Shown piece after piece: positions 47,546 through 56,448 of a stretch of 62,992 bases of DNA (positions within the stretch are counted from its first letter, which is position 1; each line of letters begins with the position of its first letter). Origin of the DNA: Levilactobacillus yonginensis. Its GTDB lineage: Bacteria > Bacillota > Bacilli > Lactobacillales > Lactobacillaceae. Under the pieces are notes generated by a model, which did no database searches, was not told the DNA's origin, and saw nothing but the letters and a program-made list of their open reading frames with translations. The position numbers and the translations under genes are program-made. Location: contig NZ_RHNO01000016.1 in NCBI RefSeq assembly GCF_003946265.1, positions 1-62,992 of the forward strand. The letters are read 5' to 3'.

Positions 47546-48805
47546 TTACCCCTTATTTTCTGCAAAGTATTTTTTGAAGTTAACTGTGTAATTATGTTGC
47601 ATCCATTGGATCAACGCCCAGCGCTTCAGGTTCATATCTTCGTCATACCGATAAGTAGTGCCGTATTTACCAGCGGCAATCAGTTTCAAAGCACGATCTT
47701 TGTCCGCATTTTCACGGGTGTACTGCTTGAAGACTTTGACAGGAACACCCATCCATAGAGCATGGGTCTTCTCGTCTTTGTTAGCCCGAACCGTTGGCGC
47801 ATCAACTAATTCACCCTTAACATAATCCTTCACGACCCAATCAGCCAAGTTATACCCGGCTAAGGTCACGAAGAAACTACTCCGACCCTGACGCAAGTTG
47901 ATATCAAACAACTTAAAGGTCTGATCACGGTCATCATACTTCATATCGAAGTTTGCATAACCAGTGAATTCAATGGATTCAAGGAATTTCTGAATTTGAT
48001 CATAGATGGTGTCATTGTATTCAGGAATAATCGCAACGTAATTTCCGATAGCTGATGGTGCGGGATCTTCCAATAATGGATGACCCAAACACATCATCTT
48101 CACATGATGGTGTTGGTCAACGTAAGCGTTAACCACACGCATCCGACTGTCATCCCCTGGAATGAAGTCTTGCAAAATCATTTCAGAGGTATAACCAGCG
48201 TTATAAGCCTTCTTCAGGATGTCCCGGAATTCAGCTTCGGATTGAATCCGGTAAGCTTTCTTCCGACCATCAAAGTGGATGTCCAACCATTCAACACTGT
48301 TAGCAGGCTTTAAAGCCACTGGGTAGTCGAATGGTTGATCAACGGGCTTGTCGCCCTCGACATCAGCCTTCGTAATGATCCGCGTAGCTGGGTATGGCAA
48401 GCCATACTTTTCGCAGACATCGTAGAAGCTCCGCTTTTCACTCAAGGTGATCAAAAGGTCGTGATCAATGTATGGGCAGATGAAGACATCTTCAAGTTCA
48501 GCCTTGTGACGACTGATCAGATCGGCATACCCATCCCCACAACCAATTAAAATAACGGGTTCTGGATGGTTGGCGTACCGTTCCTTCAGTTTCCGCATGG
48601 ATTCGATCCAAACGGGATCTTCGTCAAAACCTGGAATTAATTCCAAGTTGACCACCTTCGTGTAACGCGTTGGCGCTAACTGAATGCTGGCAAAGGCTTG
48701 AACAGGTTCATGGTAGAGTTCGTAGAATGACCGAGCCATCCCATAAACGTTGAAGTCACTACCTAAGAGAATCGGGGTGAATTTTTTTCCATCTTTGGTT
48801 TCCAT
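47546..48805 (-). CDS. ATP-grasp D-aspartate ligase (crossbridge)
   Basis: This 419-residue ATP-grasp protein begins FTPILLGSDFNVYGMARSFYE, strikingly like the Enterococcus faecium D-aspartate ligase Asl. Later segments YPVALKPANSVEW and FDINLRQGRSSFF contain the ATP/metal residues. It would attach D-Asp to the side-chain amine of Lys3 in the peptidoglycan precursor. Pairing with an Asp racemase and an AsnH-like amidase supports this over a carbamoyl-phosphate role. Confidence 0.88.
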   Translation of the reverse strand: METKDGKKFTPILLGSDFNVYGMARSFYELYHEPVQAFASIQLAPTRYTKVVNLELIPGFDEDPVWIESMRKLKERYANHPEPVILIGCGDGYADLISRHKAELEDVFICPYIDHDLLITLSEKRSFYDVCEKYGLPYPATRIITKADVEGDKPVDQPFDYPVALKPANSVEWLDIHFDGRKKAYRIQSEAEFRDILKKAYNAGYTSEMILQDFIPGDDSRMRVVNAYVDQHHHVKMMCLGHPLLEDPAPSAIGNYVAIIPEYNDTIYDQIQKFLESIEFTGYANFDMKYDDRDQTFKLFDINLRQGRSSFFVTLAGYNLADWVVKDYVKGELVDAPTVRANKDEKTHALWMGVPVKVFKQYTRENADKDRALKLIAAGKYGTTYRYDEDMNLKRWALIQWMQHNYTVNFKKYFAENKG

Positions 48806-48887
48806 AACGAGTAAAGTCCCTTCGTGATAACTAGATTTTAATGACTGATAACCTGAATTAAATACGTGCTAAGCCCCTAGGCTTCCC

Positions 48888-48919
48888 GTGAAGAATCCCG
48901 TCAGAACAGGATTCTTCAC
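48888..48919. repeat. 11-bp hairpin before the D-Asp ligase gene
   Basis: GTGAAGAATCC (48888-48898) and GGATTCTTCAC (48909-48919) pair perfectly. It lies 83 bases upstream of the ligase start and 48 bases past the asnH terminator, without a T run. Confidence 0.6.
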
Positions 48920-48966
48920 CACGTCAATAATTAAACACATTATAAAATAGGCGTCGCAGATACAAT

Positions 48967-49000
48967 AAAAACTGCCAGTAAAGCTCTACCGGCAGTTTTT
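48967..49000 (-). terminator. Terminator after asnH
   Basis: AAAAACTGCCAGTA and its partner TACCGGCAGTTTTT pair with small mismatch; on the minus strand a T run follows the stem. Confidence 0.9.
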
Positions 49001-49037
49001 CATCGTGATTAGCAAACCGTTGCCGGTGCTTGGTCTA

Positions 49038-50921
49038 TTAAACTTGTGTGCGGCGAACTAGGTCCACCGTCTTAGCCGTCGTATCTTCTGGGAAGTAAAC
49101 TTCATACCAGAGAATGAACGTGTAAATCGTAAAGATCTTTTGCATGCTAGACTTACCGTTGATGTGTTCGTGAAGAATGTCCATCAAGGCATCCGTGTTA
49201 AAGAACTTGTGAGCTACGTCGGAATTGAACGCTTCAATGATTCGAGACTTGTAAGGTTCCGTCTTGATCCACGTTGCGATTGGTGATGGGAAGCCCATCT
49301 TTTCCTTCTTAGCAACCCGTTCTGGTAACTCTGCCTCAGCGGCAGTCCGCAGTGAAATCTTCGTTTCATCGGGACGAATCCGCGTTTTAACTGGCATAGT
49401 AGCGGCAAACTTTGCCACTTCTTTATCAACTAATGGTGTCCGCACTTCCAGCGAGTTCGCCATACTCATGCGGTCAGCCTTGTGCAAAATATCAAAAGGC
49501 AACCACGTGTTGATATCAAAGTACTGCATTTGCGTCATTTCATCCAAGCCCTTAACGTCGTCAAAGAAGTGCTTGGTGTAAGCACCAGCATCTTGGTTGA
49601 GACTTGGGTTCTTCAGAATCTTGTTCCGATCATGGTAGTCAAAGACGTAGTTGACCCGGTAGTAGCGTTCACTCAGTGGTTGCGCACCACGGACCAGGAA
49701 CCGCCGACCATGGAACCGAGGGAACTTTTCAGCGATACCACCCAGCATCTTCCGAATCCCCTTAGGAACCCACTTCTGGTAACGTTCGAATGGAATAGCT
49801 TCCAGGTAGGTGTTGTACCCACCAAAGAATTCATCGGCACCTTCACCAGATAAGGCCACCTTCACGGACTCACGGGTCCCCTTCGACAAGTAATACAATT
49901 GCATAGCGGAAGGGTTAGATAATGGTTCATCCATGTAATACATGATGGTTGGCAAGATATCAAAGTAATCATCACCGGTCATGTACAGTGGCGTGTTCTT
50001 TTGCTTGATTTCCTTAGCGAATTCTGAGGACCAGCTCAATTCACTGTACTTAGAATTCTTAAACCCTAAGGAGAAGGATTGAATTGGTTGTAACTTAGAA
50101 GCTTCGTTTAAGACATAGGAAGAATCGATCCCACTGGATAGGAAACTCCCAACTTCAACGTCGGCAATCATATGCGTCTTAACAGATTCATCGACGATGC
50201 CGCGAATCTTCTTAGCATCTTCTTCTATCGTTTGGCTATTATCGATATGATCATAGCTAAACTTGAAGTAACGGTGCGTTTCAGTTTCACCATTGGCATG
50301 GTGCAAGAAGTATTGACCAGGTAAGACCTTGTATACATTCTTAAACATGGTCTCACGTGAAGGAATGAACTCAAAACTCAAGTGAATTGGTAAGAGTGCT
50401 TCGTTGAATTCCTTCTTAAAGTTAGGATGTTCCAGGAACGACTTGATTTCTGAGCCCCACATGAATGACTCACCGTCATCGTAGTAGTAAAGGGGCTTGA
50501 TACCAAAGTGATCCCGGGCACCAAAGACTTCATTTTTAACTTGATCGTAGATAACGAAGGCGTACATCCCCCGTAACCGATCCAACAACTTAGGACCCCA
50601 AGCGTCGTATCCGTGAATCAGAACTTCTGAGTCCACGTCCGTTTGGAACTTGTAACCAAGCTTCAATAATTCTTCCCGAATTTCTTGGTAGTTATAAATT
50701 TCACCATTAAAGGTTAAAACTTTCGTTTGATCATTGTTATACATGGGTTGCTTACCATGCGCCAAGTCAATAATTGACAGACGCCGGAAACCCATTACGG
50801 CTTGTTCATCATGGAAGTAGGCCTCATCATCGGGCCCTCGGTGTTTGATCCGATCCGCCATATCATTAATTGTTGTGGTCGGAACGTCCTTTTGATTAAC
50901 ATAGCCAACGAATCCACACAT
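49038..50921 (-). CDS. asnH: Glutamine-dependent asparagine synthase, AsnH-like
   Basis: This 627-residue protein has a class II glutaminase domain with Cys2 (MCGFVGYVN) and a synthetase domain with the PP-loop SLGFKNSKYSELSW and SGEGADEFFGG. It resembles both AsnB and the AsnH proteins that amidate D-Asp in the crossbridge. I favour AsnH because the D-Asp ligase and racemase genes follow, but free asparagine synthesis remains possible. The start at 50921 follows AAAGGGG. Confidence 0.85.
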   Translation of the reverse strand: MCGFVGYVNQKDVPTTTINDMADRIKHRGPDDEAYFHDEQAVMGFRRLSIIDLAHGKQPMYNNDQTKVLTFNGEIYNYQEIREELLKLGYKFQTDVDSEVLIHGYDAWGPKLLDRLRGMYAFVIYDQVKNEVFGARDHFGIKPLYYYDDGESFMWGSEIKSFLEHPNFKKEFNEALLPIHLSFEFIPSRETMFKNVYKVLPGQYFLHHANGETETHRYFKFSYDHIDNSQTIEEDAKKIRGIVDESVKTHMIADVEVGSFLSSGIDSSYVLNEASKLQPIQSFSLGFKNSKYSELSWSSEFAKEIKQKNTPLYMTGDDYFDILPTIMYYMDEPLSNPSAMQLYYLSKGTRESVKVALSGEGADEFFGGYNTYLEAIPFERYQKWVPKGIRKMLGGIAEKFPRFHGRRFLVRGAQPLSERYYRVNYVFDYHDRNKILKNPSLNQDAGAYTKHFFDDVKGLDEMTQMQYFDINTWLPFDILHKADRMSMANSLEVRTPLVDKEVAKFAATMPVKTRIRPDETKISLRTAAEAELPERVAKKEKMGFPSPIATWIKTEPYKSRIIEAFNSDVAHKFFNTDALMDILHEHINGKSSMQKIFTIYTFILWYEVYFPEDTTAKTVDLVRRTQV

Positions 50922-50986
50922 GTGCGTATCCCCTTTTTCATACGTAAAATCTTACGACTTAATTAGTTGTTCATTAAACTTAAATA

Positions 50987-51024
50987 ATTCACAATTCCCA
51001 TTTTAGCAAATTTAATTTGTGAAT
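50987..51024 (-). promoter_or_regulatory. asnH promoter within an inverted repeat
   Basis: On the minus strand an extended -10, TGCTAAAAT (-10 at 51000-51005), lies between ATTCACAA and TTGTGAAT arms (51017-51024 and 50987-50994). The arms could be an operator. The -35 is weak. Confidence 0.45.
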
Positions 51025-51065
51025 ACCATATTATTAAGGATTCTTAAGGGATAGCTATTGATTCC

Positions 51066-51767
51066 TTATTCTGGCGCTACGACAGCCAGTTCATCAGCGT
51101 CTGTCACCCGAACTTGACGCCGACCAATCGTTTCGATTACCCCATCAGTGGTTAATTGCCGCAATTTTCTGCTCAATGACTCTGGCGTCATGCCCAAATA
51201 GGCAGCCAAATCCTGCTTACTCATCGGGAGGTCGAACGTCCCCGTCTGATGGCCGCTCAGCTCCTGCAGGTAACCTGCGAGCCGGGGCAATGCATCTGGG
51301 ATAGCCAACAACGTTGCCTGCCGCTCAGCCGACTTTAGACGGTCTGCGAGGGCGCCCAATAAGTTCATCGAGAGTTCTGGCATTCCCGCAATCAGCTTGG
51401 TCAGTGACTGGCGGGAAATCGTGCAAAGCTCTGTCTGCTTGGTCGCTTCAGCGTAAGACGCATGAATTTCATCAGTGAATAAGGCAATCTCGCCAATAAA
51501 GTCGCCAGGATTCAGGACCCGCAAGACTTGTTCACGACCATCATCTCCTAAATGATACAGACGAACTTGACCAGTGTTGACGATGTATAGGGTCTGAGAC
51601 ACTTCCCCCGTACTGAAGACAGCTCCGCCCTTATCCGCATGAATCGGTCGCGTGACCTGGGCAACGGAAATCAGTTGTTCATCGGCTAAACGCTGAAAAA
51701 TAGGCACCTGTGAGACACATTCTAATTCCCGTTCAATCGAATGTTCATGCTGGTGTGCGTGGTCCAT
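51066..51767 (-). CDS. Crp/Fnr-family regulator, FLP-like
   Basis: This 233-residue regulator has a cyclic-nucleotide-like beta roll (about 20-135) and a C-terminal HTH with MSKQDLAAYLGMTPESLSRKL (about 185-205). It has just two cysteines, Cys17 and Cys115, the arrangement of the lactobacillus FLP, which senses redox by a disulfide and lacks the FNR iron-sulfur cysteine set. The N-terminus is His-rich (MDHAHQHEHS). The start follows AAGGGAG. It lies upstream of asnH on the same strand, but with its own promoter. Confidence 0.85.
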   Translation of the reverse strand: MDHAHQHEHSIERELECVSQVPIFQRLADEQLISVAQVTRPIHADKGGAVFSTGEVSQTLYIVNTGQVRLYHLGDDGREQVLRVLNPGDFIGEIALFTDEIHASYAEATKQTELCTISRQSLTKLIAGMPELSMNLLGALADRLKSAERQATLLAIPDALPRLAGYLQELSGHQTGTFDLPMSKQDLAAYLGMTPESLSRKLRQLTTDGVIETIGRRQVRVTDADELAVVAPE

Positions 51768-51794
51768 GACGACATCTCCCTTTCCTAAATAACC

Positions 51795-51833
51795 GGTGAA
51801 GCCACCATCCCAGTGGCCTCACCATCATTATAC
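51795..51833 (-). promoter_or_regulatory. FLP promoter and 5' hairpin
   Basis: On the minus strand TATAAT (51828-51833) is followed at once by an 11-bp hairpin, GGTGAGGCCAC/GTGGCTTCACC (51813-51823 and 51795-51805), at or near the mRNA 5' end. A direct repeat AACCGGTGAA (51791-51800 and 51858-51867, plus strand) flanks the promoter. Confidence 0.45.
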
Positions 51834-51968
51834 TCATAATAGCAAACTAAATCGGGTAACCGGTGAAATCCGCTCAACAATCTCATCTATGCTATAGTGA
51901 TAAATGTTGAAGACTTTTGACTGCCAATTGAACTTGTATTAACAACATTAGTGTTTTCTTCCGCCTTA

Positions 51969-52116
51969 CCGGCCGCCAGATATGGGCTGGAACGGTGCGG
52001 ACGCAACTTGAAGCCTCGAAAGATCCGAGTCTCCAAGCTTGGTCTTCTGCTAAGCCAGTAGGCAAAACACCTACTGACCAAGCAGAACGACGCGCCTGAG
52101 CCCATATCTGGCGACC
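51969..52116 (+). repeat. Intergenic structured element, copy 5 (type B)
   Basis: Perfect 14-base outer arms, GCCAGATATGGGCT (51975-51988) and AGCCCATATCTGGC (52099-52112). P3: CTTGAAGCCTCG (52007-52018) with CGAGTCTCCAAG (52026-52037). P4: CAGTAGG (52056-52062) with CCTACTG (52070-52076), enclosed by CTTGGTC/GACCAAG (52038-52044 and 52076-52082). It lies between divergent genes and is closely related to copy 6. Confidence 0.82.
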
Positions 52117-52484
52117 TCTCGACTTACACAGTATCCTGTTGACGCTTTGAACATAGAATCCGTTATCTGTTAGTTTGTGCAGACTGACGCGCGTAAAATT
52201 TTACAGCAACTAGCATGTTAACAGTAATCAAAGCAGCAGATACTAGAAATGTAGCCAGCCACACAGATTGAAGTGTCCTCACATTCCTAACTTTTGACGC
52301 ACAACCAAATTAGCAGTACTGAGGCTTTCTAATACTAGATTGGGGCAAGAAATTTATCTTTCAACCTTTCAGATTAACTAGCCGATTTTGTTAGAAAATG
52401 TCCAGTAAAGTAACCACCTGGGCTAATTTAAATTGTATTATCATGTAAGTCGCTAAAACTTAATTACCTTTAAGGAGGAATTCT
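52117..52484. other. Intergenic region before pepD
   Basis: These 368 bases, AT-rich, hold no recognisable gene. A ribosome site AAGGAGG lies at about 52471-52477 for pepD. I see no confident promoter. Confidence 0.5.
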
Positions 52485-53894
52485 ATGAACCGCCACACCC
52501 ACCAAGCCTGCACCTCATTTTTAGCTGGCAAGCTGGCCACCATTGATGGCAGCACCCTCATTGCCCGTAACGAAGATAATTTCGTCGCCATTTGGCCCAA
52601 ACGAGCCCTGAAACATGCTGCCGGTACGGCTAGTGACTCAGACTTCATTTCTAAAAATAATGGGTTTCACACCCTGCTTCCAACTCACAGCTTTGCCTAC
52701 ACCTCCATGCCCGACACGGATCCCAGCGAAGGCTACTATGAAGAGAGCGGCATCAACGACCAGAACGTGGCCATGAGCGCCACCGAGAGTGCCTATACTA
52801 ATAGCCACGTCCTTGGCATCGACCCGTTGGTCACCGACGGCATTGCCGAAGACGCCATGTTGACGGTCGTGCTCCCCTACGTTGACTCTGCCCGAGCTGG
52901 GATTCAACGACTGGGTGACCTGATCACTGCCAATGGTGCAGCTGAAACTAACGGTGTCCTCTTCAGTGATACCGAGGAGGTCTGGTACATGGAAATCGTC
53001 AGCGGTCATCACTGGGTCGCACAACGCATCCCTGATGACGCCTACGCCGTGGTCGCTAACCAATTGGCCATTGAAGACGTCGATTTCACAAACGCCCAAA
53101 ACTACATGACCTCGCCAGACATCCGCCACTTCGTTCAAGCTAACCGCCTGAATCCGGACGGTACCCGTTTCAACTCACGACACATCTTTGGCACGCACAA
53201 CGCTGACGATGCACACTACAACACACCGCGCGTCTGGTACGGCCACAAGCTCTTCACGCCCAGTGCCTTTGAGGAACCCATCAGTATGGAGCTCCCCTTC
53301 ATTCAACACGCTGAACATAAAATCAGTATCGAGGAGGTTGAAGCCTTCCTGGGATCTCATTACCAAGAAACACCATTCGATCCACTGGGTCACGGGACAG
53401 ATGAGGAACGACATCGCTTCAGAGCTGTTGGACTAGCTCGCACGCAAAACTCTCACATTCTTCAGCTGCGCCGCCACGTTTCACCCCTTCTGACTGGCAT
53501 TATTTGGCAGTGCTTGGGCAATCCTGCGTTCAGCCCCTACGTGCCATTCTACGCAGCTGGTGATCAACTTGGGACGGCTTGGTCGGCGAACAACACTGAC
53601 TATAGCCCGACCAACCCTTACTGGGCAGCGAAATTGCTTGATGTTTTGAGCGAAGATCACTACCATCAAAACCGCAAGTTGCTCTCTGACTTTCAAAAGC
53701 AAACCCAGATTGCTGGCCTGCATCGGTTAACGCTGGGGGATGCTGCTGAGCAACCAACGTCTGCTACCCTAGGATCGTTCAACGCGGCCACTGCTGACGA
53801 ACTAGCACAGGCTATCCACCAACAGACCGCTAAACTCGTTCAGGCCAACGCTGAGCAGTCCCAACTGACCTTCACGATGGACCAGAACTTGTAA
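52485..53894 (+). CDS. pepD: C69-family dipeptidase
   Basis: This 469-residue Ntn-hydrolase cuts dipeptides. The mature nucleophile is Cys9 in CTSFLAGKLATIDGSTLIARNED, so a short N-terminal propeptide is expected to be removed. Full length for PepDA-type enzymes. The ATG at 52485 follows AAGGAGG. It is probably a single gene; lactobacilli often carry several pepD copies. Confidence 0.93.
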   Translation: MNRHTHQACTSFLAGKLATIDGSTLIARNEDNFVAIWPKRALKHAAGTASDSDFISKNNGFHTLLPTHSFAYTSMPDTDPSEGYYEESGINDQNVAMSATESAYTNSHVLGIDPLVTDGIAEDAMLTVVLPYVDSARAGIQRLGDLITANGAAETNGVLFSDTEEVWYMEIVSGHHWVAQRIPDDAYAVVANQLAIEDVDFTNAQNYMTSPDIRHFVQANRLNPDGTRFNSRHIFGTHNADDAHYNTPRVWYGHKLFTPSAFEEPISMELPFIQHAEHKISIEEVEAFLGSHYQETPFDPLGHGTDEERHRFRAVGLARTQNSHILQLRRHVSPLLTGIIWQCLGNPAFSPYVPFYAAGDQLGTAWSANNTDYSPTNPYWAAKLLDVLSEDHYHQNRKLLSDFQKQTQIAGLHRLTLGDAAEQPTSATLGSFNAATADELAQAIHQQTAKLVQANAEQSQLTFTMDQNL

Positions 53895-53963
53895 ATTGAT
53901 ATCGTTTTCAAGCTAAATGCGCTATAATGAAATCAGCAGATAGCTTCGAAAGGAATGATAACG

Positions 53964-54200
53964 ATGGATGAAGTAGTATTATTCAACCCAGGCAATTCAA
54001 TTGGTAACTTTCATGATTATCACGAAGCCGTGCAAACGGCCCAGATTTACCGTGATCGGCATCTTGATTCTGGCCACGTTTTAGTCGTTAAAAGCGAACA
54101 CGGCGAACCTTCATTTGATATCTTTTTAGCTGAACAACAACTAAAAGACAAGAAGCAACCGTCAACGACGGAGCGCTACACGGTCTCGAAGAAACTTTAA
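53964..54200 (+). CDS. Small hypothetical protein
   Basis: I do not recognise this 78-residue protein. It is soluble, with acidic and basic clusters and no membrane segment. The ATG at 53964 has GAAAGG about 10 bases upstream; an ATG at 53955 is too close to that site. It is followed by a clear terminator, which supports it being a real gene. Confidence 0.65.
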   Translation: MDEVVLFNPGNSIGNFHDYHEAVQTAQIYRDRHLDSGHVLVVKSEHGEPSFDIFLAEQQLKDKKQPSTTERYTVSKKL

Positions 54201-54211
54201 TTTAAACTATC

Positions 54212-54246
54212 AGGGCATCAACAGAATTGACTGTTGGTGCCCTTTT
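54212..54246 (+). terminator. Terminator of the small gene
   Basis: GGGCATCAACAG and CTGTTGGTGCCC pair, followed by TTTTC. Confidence 0.9.
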
Positions 54247-54480
54247 CTCTATTCATAGTTTCATATGGGATTGAATTGCTAAATTTAAACACTGATAACC
54301 GTTTGACTTCTCACTCGTTATCTCTCGCCACAAATAAGTCGACTTATAAATTCAGTGCCCTATTGGCTGATATTTTTGATATGCTTAACAATAGGACACC
54401 AGAATCAGTTTAGCTTGATTCATTACCCATTAAGCAAGGTATCAAGTCCATCATTTACTTACATAAGGAGACACTCACTC

Positions 54481-54963
54481 ATGAACAAATGGCTTTCAAC
54501 ATTGTTTGCTGTCATCATCCTCTTCACTCTGACAGGCTGCACCAGTCAGGTGAAATCGGCCGGTAAGCCCAGTGCGACTAACCAAAGAATTGCCCGCAAC
54601 GTAACCAAAAAGCTTGGCAATTCGGAGGTCACCGCTAAGGTCGAAACAGATGTTGTCGACAATCAATCTAAAAAGGACAAACGGGGCGACCAGCTCCCCC
54701 ACCAACAGATTCAGGTCATCTTTAAAAATCGTGCCACCATCAAAAAGGTCGAAGCTGCCCGGACCAATCTGCAAAATAACAGTGCTACCAAGGCTGAAAA
54801 ACGTTTGATTCGCAACTATCAACGCATCATTAGTGAGGCTGCGTTGCAATTAAAAGGCCATGACGTTCTGCTATTAGGTTACGCGGTCAAAACTTCCAAC
54901 AGTATTGCTGTTATTGCTGAGTCCCGGAATGGCAAGGACATTGTCCCTGAGGTCGTCGTTTAA
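54481..54963 (+). CDS. Putative lipoprotein
   Basis: This 160-residue protein has a signal peptide ending in lipobox LTGC (about residues 17-20). The mature part is charged and helical, with a Lys/Arg-rich middle. I do not recognise a family. The ATG at 54481 follows AAGGAG and matches the signal peptide; the longer frame has none. A strong terminator follows. Confidence 0.75.
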   Translation: MNKWLSTLFAVIILFTLTGCTSQVKSAGKPSATNQRIARNVTKKLGNSEVTAKVETDVVDNQSKKDKRGDQLPHQQIQVIFKNRATIKKVEAARTNLQNNSATKAEKRLIRNYQRIISEAALQLKGHDVLLLGYAVKTSNSIAVIAESRNGKDIVPEVVV

Positions 54964-54985
54964 ACATATTTTTCCTAAAAAACAC

Positions 54986-55027
54986 AAAAAAAGTCGTTCG
55001 CTGAATAAATTCAACGAACGACTTTTT
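54986..55027 (+). terminator. Terminator of the lipoprotein gene
   Basis: AAAAAGTCGTTCG pairs with CGAACGACTTTTT around a loop. Confidence 0.95.
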
Positions 55028-55261
55028 ATCAGTTATTCATGATGCCCCATCAAGTGAATCGGTGCATTCTCGTACGTCCCTATGATTCTTACACAAAATT
55101 CCGCACAAACAGTATTCTGAGCAAAAGCAGCGTGTCATTATTCTAGTAAACTCCTTTAGCAGCAAGGACTACATGCCTCTGGATTTTATGCACGAATTTA
55201 TGCACGCGCAGAATTTGCGCAAAGTCTTTTAATTTTCCTATGTTTTTTAATGGATACTGAA

Positions 55262-55308
55262 AAAGAAAAAGCCCGGTAAACGTTAGTCTACCGAGCTTCT
55301 TCTTTTTA
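55262..55308 (-). terminator. Terminator after tRNA-Leu
   Basis: On the minus strand AGCTCGGTA and TACCGGGCTT pair, then TTTCTTTTT. It would end the tRNA-Leu transcript. Confidence 0.8.
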
Positions 55309-55333
55309 GAAAATCTTCTAAATGTTACCAAAA

Positions 55334-55417
55334 TGCCCCGAGCAGGATTCGAACCTGTACTTGGTCTCCCAAACAGCGACCTGAACGCTGCGCGTCTGCC
55401 AGTTCCGCCATCGGGGC
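55334..55417 (-). tRNA. tRNA-Leu (anticodon CAG)
   Basis: The minus strand folds as a class II tRNA: acceptor GCCCCGA/TCGGGGC, anticodon stem CAGCG/CGCTG around TTCAGGT (anticodon CAG), a long variable arm and T-arm CAGGTTCGAATCCTG. No CCA is encoded. No integrase is nearby, so no integration site can be inferred. Confidence 0.95.
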
Positions 55418-55468
55418 AACTCAACAACAAATAATATATTACACTAAGTCTGTATAAAATGGAACCCC

Positions 55469-55762
55469 TTATTCAGATTTTTTTTGATTTGGAAATTTAA
55501 CTGCCGTTCCGTAGCCGTGAACCACAATAAACTTAGGAGCGACGTTCATTTGCGCAATCTCGGTATTGAACCGCACCTCAATCAAACCATCCGCGCCCAT
55601 TGTCTGAGCTTGCTTCATCAGATCCTGTTTCACCTCATCAAATAATCCATCAAACAGGGAAAATTCATCTGGTTTCTCCGACCGTAACATCGTGTGGGCC
55701 GTCGCCGTTAAAATTCCTTGAATTGCATGGGCCCGATTCAACCCACCAGTGGTCATAAACAT
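55469..55762 (-). CDS. YbjQ-like (DUF74) small protein
   Basis: This 97-residue protein resembles the YbjQ/DUF74 family: GADGLIEVRFNTE followed by YGTAVKF, with a MFMTTGGLNRAHAIQG start. The role is unknown. The ATG at 55762 is behind GAGGAGG; the longer frame overlaps the VanZ gene. Confidence 0.65.
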   Translation of the reverse strand: MFMTTGGLNRAHAIQGILTATAHTMLRSEKPDEFSLFDGLFDEVKQDLMKQAQTMGADGLIEVRFNTEIAQMNVAPKFIVVHGYGTAVKFPNQKKSE

Positions 55763-55790
55763 TGTGTTTCCTCCTCTAATAAACGCCTTC

Positions 55791-56288
55791 TCAATTTTGT
55801 TGCCGGTAACGCTGGACGAACCGCCAACTTGCCGCACCAATCATAACGCCCAGGCAGTTGGTAATAACATCATTAATATCAACCCACCGTCCCAGACTGA
55901 CCGCCCAATTACCAAGGGCCTGACCAGCTTCCAATGTCAGTCCCGTTGCGAAGCCAACCACAAACCACTGCCGCCAACGACTCTGGTAATGGTTTAATTG
56001 CCACAGCACGCCTTGAGGTACTGTCATCAAAATGTTCAGCCAAAACGAGGCGTCCATGCTAGCAGCCTGCAAAGGATGAATGACCCAGATTCCACCAAAC
56101 CACCAGTGAGTTGTAATTTCACCAACGGTCCCCCCAAAGTTCAAGGCCACGGGCGTCCAGGTTAAGCTGGCTAGCCCCCAACAACCCAACCACCACAACG
56201 CCAGCCGATACTGTCGCCGTGAAATTGTCCGAAAAATCAAGCTAACCCAAATCAGGCTGACAACGCCATATGGTAGCCAACGATCCAT
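55791..56288 (-). CDS. VanZ-family membrane protein
   Basis: This 165-residue protein has about five hydrophobic segments and the NWAVSLGRWVDINDVITNCLG type segment of VanZ-like proteins. Most members have no proven role in glycopeptide resistance. The ATG at 56288 follows AGGAGGG. Confidence 0.78.
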   Translation of the reverse strand: MDRWLPYGVVSLIWVSLIFRTISRRQYRLALWWLGCWGLASLTWTPVALNFGGTVGEITTHWWFGGIWVIHPLQAASMDASFWLNILMTVPQGVLWQLNHYQSRWRQWFVVGFATGLTLEAGQALGNWAVSLGRWVDINDVITNCLGVMIGAASWRFVQRYRQQN

Positions 56289-56398
56289 ACGCACCCTCCT
56301 CAATATTTATAGTATACCGACTTCTCCAACCAGCGACAATAAGAAAAGCCAGGAGGCTACCTCAACCGATACTTATCTCTACTAGTCTAATTGCTACT

Positions 56399-56427
56399 AA
56401 AAAAGTCGGGACAATCGTCCCGACTTT
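56399..56427 (-). terminator. Terminator after the LPXTG protein gene
   Basis: AAAAGTCGGGAC pairs with GTCCCGACTTTC around AATC. On the minus strand the T run ends it. Confidence 0.9.
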
Positions 56428-56448
56428 CATGGTTATAAATTCTTCAGC

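Noticed and set aside
55143-55430. 95-residue reading frame over tRNA-Leu
   Set aside because: It is antisense-free but read through a tRNA and its terminator; no ribosome site and no family match.
55791-56288. Glycopeptide resistance by VanZ
   Set aside because: VanZ-family membership alone is no evidence; no other van gene is present.
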